In this document: positions 55,814-64,000 of the stretch, piece by piece
Layout of the letters: every line of letters begins with the position of its first letter
How positions within the stretch are numbered: position 1 is the stretch's first letter
DNA from: Epiperipatus broadwayi
Lineage: Eukaryota; Onychophora; Udeonychophora; Euonychophora; Peripatidae
Length of the DNA stretch: 64,000 nucleotides
NCBI GenBank assembly: GCA_028023455.1
Contig: JAQFVV010000181.1
Location: 750,001 to 814,000 of the forward strand
Direction of reading: 5' to 3'
Made by a program: the position numbers and the translations under genes
Notes under the pieces: model-generated
Told to the model about the DNA's origin: nothing
The model's database searches: none
Seen by the model: the letters and a program-made list of their open reading frames with translations, nothing else

Positions 55814-57598
55814 GTTGATTAGACACACATGCCACATGATGGTGTTGTTGCTACACAAAAACTATAAAATGTGAACGTTCCCAAGCTGGGTTTTTTTTTT
55901 TTTGGGGGGGGGGGGATTTTCTTTCTTTTTTTTTAATAAAAAAAAACCTACACAGAATTTCTACTTTTTAATTATTTTTTTTATTAACTTCAACAAATTT
56001 AGAACATAAAAAATCAAACCCAGAATTTATAGTTTTTAAAGGTCTTTTTTTATTAACATCAACAAATGTACAACTTATTACATGTTTTTTTTTTTTTTGG
56101 GGGGGGGGGTTCTTTTTTGTTAAATGTAAAACTTAGTATGCTTTTCTTATTATCATCAACAAATTTTCAACTTATTACCGTTGTACTTTTGTTTACCTAT
56201 TTTTGTTTAAAAAATAAATCCTAAAGTTAGTAAGCTTTTTTGGGGGGTTTCGCTTTTTTTAAAAAATAACATAAACAAATTAGCCATCATCCCATTTCAC
56301 CTACTGTGTTTCATAGTACTTTGTATCTTTTCCACCAGTTTGAACCCTCACAGTCCACATATATAATCAGAGTAATTTATTTTAATATGTAGTAGCGTAT
56401 ATTTACGTGTATGTGCGGATATGTGTGCACATTTAATATATTAATGTCTGTGTGTATAATGTATACGCAGTTATAAATTTAAAATTAATAAATAATTAAA
56501 TTAAGTTGGTTGAACATTATTATGTGTGTGTAACCACTTACGTATATATGCAAGAGAAGCCATAATGAAATTGATTTAAAGAAGCATTAAAACTCTTTTA
56601 AATTAATATAAATTTGAAATATTCTCAGTTAAAAACTCTTTATTTAAATGCATTGGTATCTAAATTTCAATTCCTGGGATAGTCGCACACACATATATAA
56701 TAAAATGTTTATAAACTTAATCTCTTTTTAAAAAAAGGTATCTGTATTTATAAAAAAGTTGTACATTCATGGAAGACCATCTGTAAGCAATTAATGAAAC
56801 TTGGGATTCAAATTTTAAATGTATTTTAAAAATAAAAACTTGTTTATTTCTTAAATTAAATTATAAAACTCTAAATGCTTTGTTAAATAATAACTTATTC
56901 AGTTATTATTCTATTACTTGCTAATATTTATTTTATATATGTTTACATTATAATTTATTTTATGCCCAGTTCAGATCAGAGATTGATTCTATGAATAAAA
57001 TTTAAGAGTGAGGTGAATGTGATAAATTTCAGCAGTGATCTGAATATGTAGTGTGGTTTAGTACGGACTTAATCTAAAAAGAGAGAGCCTATTGAAGCTC
57101 ATTAAGTATTATTGAATGATCTTTATTAAATGTTATGGTGATAAATCATCAATCTTGCACCGACTTAATTGTCACAAACATAATAGTGAGGGCATAGTAA
57201 AATAAGGCACAAATAGACTGTAGATGATTAAATTTGTAATAAACTCTTTTAAATTATAGTGCATTAGATGAGATTCTGTTCTCAAACTTGCTCATCATTG
57301 TTGCCCACCTGCATGTGTGTGTCATTCAATGCTATATTTAAGAATTAAAATATATTAAATTATAATCAATGTGTTGCCTATCATTCATAGTCCATTCCAC
57401 ATCTTAGTTAAATTTTTTAATACTAGCATTAATTATTAATGTATGCAGCAATAAATTTAACACTTATTACACTTATTGCAGCCTGCAATGTGTACATATA
57501 ACAAATGGCCGCGAAAATATGTTCGGCCATGTAAACAGCCTTTTCATGTGTTTTAGCACATAAATTGTGCCATCACACGGCATGTGTGTCTAATCAAC
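55814..57598. mobile_element. 1.8-kb element with terminal inverted repeats
   Basis: Termini read GTTGATTAGACACACATGCC on both strands inward, followed by a CAYRTGATGG-type block, giving TIRs of about 28 bp. The flanks show no clear target duplication. The interior has T/G homopolymer tracts and about four diverged copies of an ATTAACWTCAACAAAT unit of about 70-110 bp (55,983-56,280), and the right end has GGCCGCGAAAATATGTTCGG, a near palindrome. No transposase frame. It is a non-autonomous DNA transposon of unknown family. Confidence 0.62.
55890..56112. repeat. Paired T-run/G-run tracts
   Basis: A T14-15 run followed by a G12 run occurs at about 55,891-55,916, and again at about 56,084-56,110. 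Long G-runs can form quadruplexes or stall polymerase; run lengths may be unreliable in assemblies. Confidence 0.85.
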
Positions 57599-58985
57599 AA
57601 ATACCTATTACTTTTATAATGCAATGGCCCATCATGACAAAACAAAAAAATTCATTCCAACCAATTTATGCATAATTGGAACAGTTGATTTCCAGTACAT
57701 ATATTCTCTTTTTAGTATTGGCTTAATTAATTATTTGTAACTTAACAAATGGTCATATTTACATCCAATTACTAAATATTTTTTATGCTAAAGAAAATCT
57801 TACTGTGCATACAATTTAAGATATTCTTCTCTTATATAGATAAAGCAAATTTTTAAATTTATCCAAAATTTGAAAGATTCATTGGTAGGTTTTAAATATT
57901 TTATTGTATTTTTTCCAAAAAGGCAACACTAATATTTTCTATAATTCTTACAAATGTATAACTTTATTCATATGCAATTAATATTTTTTTCACAAAAATA
58001 ATTTTATTACCAACAACTCTTTACTCTACCTTCATCATATAATTAATTATAAGGTGCTCTATCACAACTTGCTCATTTAATAATATTAATTGTAGTAATG
58101 TTATAGCTAGTTTTGGCAATTCTATTGTCTCACATAGCAAGTGACATATAAATTTCCCAAAAAACATCTAAATTTTTATTTTTATTGTAACATTTTATAA
58201 TTTACACCAATTAACTAAATATAATAACTTATCCATGATCAATACCAACCATCTAAATTTTATGTAAGCTCATGCAAAATATTTATAAAATTGGCTTAAC
58301 ACTTTTTTAAATGCTTTTATTGAAATTGGAAAACTGGTTTGTTTGTTAATTTTTGATTTTTTTAAGTTAAAATAAAATTTTAAAATCAAAGTTTAATTAA
58401 TATATTTAAATTCAATAGAATTGTATGAAATTGATATATAATTAAGTTATACCAACCTAATCCATTTGAAATACTTATATTTACAGTATGTCAACTAGTT
58501 TGATAGGTATTGAATAGAGAGTGGGGAAAATATGGAAAATATTTAGTAACTTCATGTATTGCTGTCAACAATTGTTCTTAAAACTTTCATTTGTTTTAAA
58601 TAATAGTCATGTGAGTGTAGTATACATTTTTTCTTTCAATTTAATAACATTTTTATCTATTTTAACTCATAATCTATATATCATATTTAGTATGTATACA
58701 TAATCATGTATGTTTAATAAATCATTAACTAAATTTTCTATTTAGAATTGTTTGACAGATTCTATTTTTATTTTAATATAATTGTTTTTTTAAAGATAAA
58801 CTTGAAAACTCATATTATTTAAAACAATTGTGAAAAGTTAAAAAAGATAGCAATTTTTTTTTAGAATTTTTTTTTAAAACAGATGTTTTAAAATAAAAAT
58901 AAATCTATCAAACAATTTTAAATAAGAAATATAGTCACTGATTTATTATACATATATAATTGCATGCACATACTAAATATAATAT
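57599..58985. other. AT-rich intergenic sequence
   Basis: No supported gene, RNA or repeat boundary. Confidence 0.5.
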
Positions 58986-58988
58986 ATA

Positions 58989-58994
58989 CATTAA

Positions 58995-59038
<44 letters not shown>
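58989..59038. repeat. (TA)n microsatellite
   Basis: About 25 TA units. Confidence 0.95.
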
Positions 59039-59043
<5 letters not shown>

Positions 59044-60253
59044 TACTGTATAAATATCAAATGACTATTATATATATTACATGTGTGATATTTATTTAAA
59101 GTAAAATTATATGTATTAAATCAAGTTCATTTGCAATACATATGTTTGCACTATTATTTACACATTCTAAATATGATATATACATAAAAAGTATATATTT
59201 TAACTTATTGAAGAAATATCTAGTGATATACACTGCACTACTAGTGAATAGCACTACATGTTTCATAATTTTTTAAAGAAACATTATGGTTAATTTAAGA
59301 TTTCTAAAATGAAATTTTTAAAAAAATTCTGTGGAATCATTTATTAGTAAATGATCAGATTAAATTTCACAAAAGAAATAAATAAAGTTTTAATAAATGA
59401 AACATTAGTACTGAAGTGTTTAAAGAGTTTTTTAAGAGATGCACATTGCCAAAAACCAAAGCATTTCATCATCTTGTCATTTAATATATATATAAGTTTT
59501 AATAGTTAACTACTTCCGGTTTGTCGGCATAATTTGCACACTTCAGGTAGTCATTTGATGATGTGCTATTTTCTTTCTTTGCTAACGTAAAAAGTATAAT
59601 CATGACGTCAAAGAAAATATGGTGGTTTTTAGCTGTATATGTTAGCTTTCAAACGATCTTTATTTTTAAAAAAATCGGTTGAAATTTAGATTTTTGGCGA
59701 ATTTTTTAATCAACCACAGTATTTATTTTTTTTGTTTTTTTTTGGTAATTTTTGTACTTATCATGAAATGATAAAAGACATAAAATGTTTTATGGCTGGA
59801 AGTGAAATTTTCTCCAGTAAGGCTTATAACAGACTATCAACATAATTATTCGTAAGTAAAATTTTTTAATTTTTTTTTAAATTTTTGGAAAAAATATATT
59901 TTTTATTAATTTTAGTTTGTAATTAGTGTGTGCTAATTTGTAGTTATATATTTATTTATTTATGCTCATATACAATTCATATCTATCAAAAAATTGGTGT
60001 GTGTGTCATTATATATTTGTGCTCGTATATGCTCTATAGAATTCATATTTATCATAATTTTCTAAAAGTAGTTTGTAATACATTTATTTATGCTCACATA
60101 GAATTCATATTTATCGAAAAATTAGTATGATTTAGTTTGTAATTATATATTTACTCGTATAGAATTCATATCGTAATTAACTTATTAGTATATAATTCAT
60201 ATCGTGATTATCTAAAGTTCTATCTACAATAATCCTCTTATTTTTATAAAAAT

Positions 60254-60289
60254 AATGATTTTCAAAAAGTATACTTTTTGAAAATCATT
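60254..60289. repeat. 36-bp perfect palindrome
   Basis: AATGATTTTCAAAAAGTA followed by its exact reverse complement. In copy 2 the matching region has AATGATTCTCAAAAGG without the second half, so the palindrome is specific to copy 1. Confidence 0.9.
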
Positions 60290-60796
60290 AATTATGTTTA
60301 TATAATATGTTTTACAAGCAATGTGTTATAAAACTAATAATCAAATATATACAAACTTTGTATACACAAACATAATCCAATTCTGAAACTTGTTTATGTT
60401 TATGCTTGATCATGCTTTGCTTTTGCTATATATTTCATAACATTATTTTCAAATCTATAGACTATATGCAAATAAATTATATCTGTGGTACAATAAATAT
60501 AAAAAGATAGCATCACTTCTGTATATAAAGAATATAAACATCACTTGTGCAATGCATAAAGAATATAAACACTGGTGACCACAAAGAATATAAACATCAC
60601 TATTGTACACAAAAAAATAGAAAATGTAGAGATGAAACTCATTTTATCAGTGGTATAGAAAGTAGTCTACAATTTCTAGTTTTAGACAGACAATAAGCCA
60701 ATTGCTATGATAATTTCTTTTGTATCTTTTATTAGGATGAATCTTTTTCTTTATAGACACCTTTGACATTTAGAACATTTGGGGTACAGGATAAAA

Positions 60797-60852
60797 ATGA
60801 AGAAGTCATATCCGACTTCTTTTGGTGATTGTGAAGCTGTCGATTTTCTCAG
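60797..60852 (+). CDS. Candidate short coding exon in the TTAA element
   Basis: ATG at 60,797 opens a frame (MKKSYPTSFGDCEAVDFL) that runs to CAG|GTAAGA, a strong 5' splice site, at 60,853. It is preceded by a pyrimidine-rich TTTTTCTTTATAG acceptor-like site. The segment is GC-richer than its surroundings. It may be a first exon of a degraded transposase gene or a captured host exon. It is only 18 codons, so chance is possible. Confidence 0.3.
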
Positions 60853-62850
60853 GTAAGACATATTATACATGTTTAGAAAGATAATTTTGTAAGGAATAGA
60901 AAGAAATTATCACTGAAGTTGTATTTTGAATTTTAGTTAATGTTAATTTCCAAATTATGAACAATCAATAAAATAATAATTATTTTGGATGTGAAAATTT
61001 CTTTTTTACCTTATTTTTTATATAGTTATCACTATTTATTTTATGCTTATTGTTTTCCTTAGTTTTTCTAGTTTCTAGCAATGTAATTGTTTTTGCTCTA
61101 ACATAATTAAAACTGAAGTTATTATGAAAATTGTGTCTCATGCCAGTATTTTAAAAAGTTCAATATGGCGGCTTGAAGCTGAAGTAGTTAAAGAACAAAT
61201 AAGAAAGGGAAGTAGCAAATTAACTAAGTAAAAACTTAAAACTAGAATTCTCTTTTTTCATAAACTTAAAGAAAAAATGTATGTGTAAAGAGAAAATTGA
61301 GTTAAAATATGAAGGGGAAAATGTATAAACTTAAATCCACTTAAAGATTGCTTGGCTGATAAACAGAAGAAAGGGAATAATAATTATAAATTCACTAAAT
61401 GAAAATAATGGAAAATGATTCAAGATGGTATCTTATCTGAAGGCTAGGTTAACCTACAAAAAATGCAGATTAAAACACAATGAAATATAATTAATAAAAT
61501 TTGTAAATTAATTAAACCAGATAGGAGTGATAACTAGAGAAACAATACAGAAGTTGTATAAAAAACTAAAAAATCCATTCATTATTATTCTTCATTATTC
61601 TTTATTCTTCATGCATATTAATCATCAAGATTAAGACTATTATAACTGTATAGTGTTGGTGTATTCATATTGCTACCAAGGAAGTTTTCAGAGAAGTGAT
61701 GGGGAAAGCTATTAACATTCCCAGCATGCGAGTAGCTGTCTTTACATTTATTGAAGACCCTTCTAACATCATGCAGTGCTAAACAGTCACTGGAGTCTGC
61801 AGCCAGTCTTCAGTCCCAATCTTCCAGAACATCAGAAGTCCTCCATTTAGAAGTCATGCAGACATAGTGATCTGAATAGTCAAGTAATATCTATATCATT
61901 GAACATAGAAAGTCAGCCAGGAGCCAAAACTTATTAGCGAAGTCCAAAAACCCAACTGGTTGGTGACCAATACAGTAAGAAAATGTAAGGAATCATATCT
62001 GTCAGAATGTAAAGTGCAAAATGCTAGGTAACTATGAACTTCCTTATTCCCATTTATAAACTGATCCATGTTCAAATAAAAGGACTTTGTTGAACTTTGA
62101 TAGCCCAAGCAATCTTTAAGTGTCTCATATAAATCATTACATAGAATAAATCCTAATATGTGTGTGCTTATTTAATTTTCTCATAATGTATTTTAATATT
62201 TGCAAAGCTTTCCATTGAGTAATGAATTTATATGTCAATGTGTATGTATGTATTTATATTTAAATGTTTTACATATAGTATTATTTATTGTCATATATCT
62301 TAACTAGGAGTGTGTTTAAAAAATTTATAATGTTCTTTTATTATATTTTTATTACTTTTTTGTGATTAGAAGTGTTTTAAATACACCATTTGTTTATTAA
62401 TGTTTGATTGGTTCTCTTTGATAATTATGCCACTAATAGATAGCCTATAGTTAAATATAAGCATTAAGCAATACATATAATTTGACTTTTTTATACTTAA
62501 ATAAAAGAGAGCTAGCTAGGGATTAATCAAATACTCAATTGTATACCTATCATCTAAGAATGCTAATTATAACTTATGATTATCTGGTTGCCTGAGGTTA
62601 TACCTCAAAACAAATAAAATGCTTTGGATGGCAGGGTTTGAAATTAGCAGCTGAAAAGTTCTATAGCCTGGAAATGTGGCCACAGGTTATGCTTTATATA
62701 GCCTCAGTCTGGTTATAGGTGCAATTGGTCTTATCCACCTTCTGTATTTGACTTCTCTGCTTGAATGGTTGGTTTGCTGCATGATTGAGATTTAATTGTA
62801 AATTTATAGTCAGAGCAATCTTCTTCCACGCTGTTCAATATATATACATA

Positions 62851-63135
62851 TATTGTAATATTCTCACAGATAAATGATGATTTCATAGTATTATTTCAAG
62901 AAGCTTCTGTGTAATAAAAATATAATAGCTAAATAGCTGATGTTTCAATACAATAACAAGTATTTTCTTCAGTGTATCTTATTTTTCAAACCATAAGAAT
63001 GTATGTGGTGAGCTTTAAAATCATTGTTTTTTTCCTTTGCGATTTTCTCCTCATTCTCAAATTCTATTTGTTGACAAGTTTTAAAAAATATTTTATCCTC
63101 CAATAGCTTTTCCAAATATTGTTAATTTTCTTTAA
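62851..63135. other. AT-rich spacer
   Basis: Nothing supported. Confidence 0.4.
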
Positions 63136-64000
63136 CTACTTTGGGTTATTAAGCGGGAGTCCTGGGTGTCTTATTTCATTGGTCGAAATGTTGGTTTCTT
63201 TTTTAATAATGTAAAAACTATAAGCATGATATCAAAAGAAATATGGGCATTAAATAGATCTCTAATGTAGCTTTTTAAAGATATTTTTAACAAAAAAGTC
63301 CAATGAAATTTGGATTTTTTATTAATTTTTTCGTAACCAGCGCATTTAATTTTTTTTTTTTTTATCAATTTTGTAATAAAGTGATAAAGACAAAAAACTT
63401 TTATCAGCCTAAAAATACATTTTTATTGGATTAAAAATATGCTGATTCACAAACAAGGCCTTCCATGGAGTCTAAACGTAATTGCAGAATATTGGGCTCA
63501 TAAGTATACAATTCTAATTTTTTAATGTTTTGAATAAAATTTTAATTTATTTTTAATTAGTAGAAAAAATGATTTAATTTTTATTCATTTGCATTTATAG
63601 TGGTTGTGTCTTTATAAATTCTATATTTATTTATGTTCATATGAATTCATATGTACAGTAATTTTTTGTGTTCTAATCCACTTATTTTATAAAAATAAAC
63701 TTATTTTACAAAAATAATGATTCTCAAAAGGTTTAATAATTTATTATTTGAAAAATAATTTATTGGGTTTATATTGGTGTGTGTATATAATTTCTATATT
63801 TGTTTATGCTCATATGAATTCATATGTGCAGTAATTTTCTGTGTTCTAATCCAGTTATTTTATAAAAATAAACTTATTTTACAAAAATAATGATTCTCAA
63901 AAGGTTTAATAATTTATTATTTATTATTATGTTTATATGGTGTGTTTGTGTTTACTTTTGCATGTTGTATAATGAATAATGATTTACAAAACTAAATCAA
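63136..64000 (+). mobile_element. TTAA-flanked DNA transposon, copy 2, cut by window end
   Basis: Begins after TTAA (63,132-63,135) with CTACTTTGGGTTATTAAGC and follows copy 1 through the GTCAAAGAAATATGG-like, TGAAATTTGGATTTTT and GTAATAAAGTGATAAAG-like blocks. It contains a tandem duplication of about 173 bp (ATGAATTCATATG..GTGTTCTAATCC at about 63,640 and 63,812) not seen in copy 1. The right end is beyond the window. Confidence 0.65.

Larger units (their letters stand above)
59510..61187. mobile_element. TTAA-flanked DNA transposon, copy 1
   Basis: A 1,678-bp element between TTAA at 59,506-59,509 and 61,188-61,191. Ends read CTACTTCCGGTTTGTCGGC and, from the right, CTACTTCAGCTTCAAGCCGC. 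TTAA duplication is the hallmark of piggyBac-type elements, but the TIR start (CTACTTC) is not typical and no transposase is seen, so the superfamily is open. It interrupts repeat D. A related second copy starts at 63,136. Confidence 0.7.
59225..62850. repeat. Long dispersed repeat D, copy 2, split by an insertion
   Basis: The left part (59,225-59,480) matches 26,845-27,090 and the right part (61,192-62,850) matches 27,110-28,700. The gap holds the TTAA-flanked element. Shared landmarks are listed for copy 1. Divergence is considerable, implying an old family. A 70-codon minus-strand frame at 61,896 lies in the repeat and is not conserved in copy 1. Confidence 0.75.

Overview
This 64-kb window is AT-rich (roughly 70-75% A+T by eye) eukaryotic DNA made almost entirely of decayed mobile elements and simple repeats. 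The evidence for a metazoan, probably an invertebrate, is APE-type LINEs, Penelope-like elements (PLEs) with GIY-YIG endonucleases, tRNA-derived SINE heads, MITEs, TA/AAT microsatellites and GT-AG exon-like islands. I cannot name the species. No complete host gene is visible. One good internal-exon candidate lies at 53,280-53,479, and weaker exon or promoter candidates lie at 33,811-33,890 and 60,797-60,852.

The main result is a dense set of sequences that fold as minimal type I hammerhead ribozymes (HHRs), carried by at least three repeat families. Family R (tandem units of about 410 bp at 14.05-14.84 and 18.94-19.63 kb) has all parts: stem I CCTTCA/TGAGGG or TGAAGG, CTGATGA, a short stem II, GAAA, a short stem III and a cleavable C. 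Family C (dimer at 32.7-33.5 kb, palindromic copies at 41.5-42.0 and 49.5-50.0 kb) has stem I TCCTCA/TGGGGA, CTGATGA, stem II TGGC/GCCA, GAAA and CTAGTC. Family A (0.5, 19.7, 20.4, 26.6, 31.4 and 46.9 kb) has stem I ACCAA/TTGGT, CTGATGA, a GC-rich stem II, GAAA and a short AT stem III. Tandem monomers of about 400 bp with such ribozymes match the published description of metazoan retrozymes. PLEs, which are known to carry HHRs and have been proposed as their helpers, occur in the same window.

Layout: 0-14 kb is AT-rich sequence with an HHR-A fragment, a retroposon with a 17-bp target-site duplication, a pogo/Tigger-like MITE (4,591-5,425) and a CpG-richer island (11.4-13.5 kb). From 14.05 to 19.63 kb, R units flank a LINE (APE endonuclease, reverse transcriptase, CCHC knuckle) that lies inside an R unit, in phase. 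From 19.7 to 23.5 kb is an inverted HHR-A pair and an unidentified tandem-repeat-rich block. From 26.5 to 30 kb are HHR-A, long repeat D copy 1 and PLE-like foldbacks. From 32 to 34 kb is the HHR-C dimer and a promoter-like site. From 36.3 to 38.7 kb is a PLE (RT plus GIY-YIG) followed by inverted and direct copies of its own 3' end. A 375-bp MITE is at 39.76 kb. From 41 to 50.6 kb are RTE-type LINE remnants invaded by palindromic HHR-C copies, and an inverted PLE invaded by HHR-A. From 52.7 to 64 kb are an R-like terminal-inverted-repeat element with a decayed HHR, the exon candidate, a long hairpin, (AAT)n, a 1.8-kb TIR element, D copy 2 split by a 1.68-kb TTAA-flanked element, and a second copy of that element running off the end.

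Functionally, the PLEs and LINEs are the only recognisable enzyme sources (reverse transcriptases and endonucleases). The HHR families, SINE heads and MITEs are non-coding and would depend on enzymes supplied in trans. Fold and family calls were made by eye from this sequence alone.
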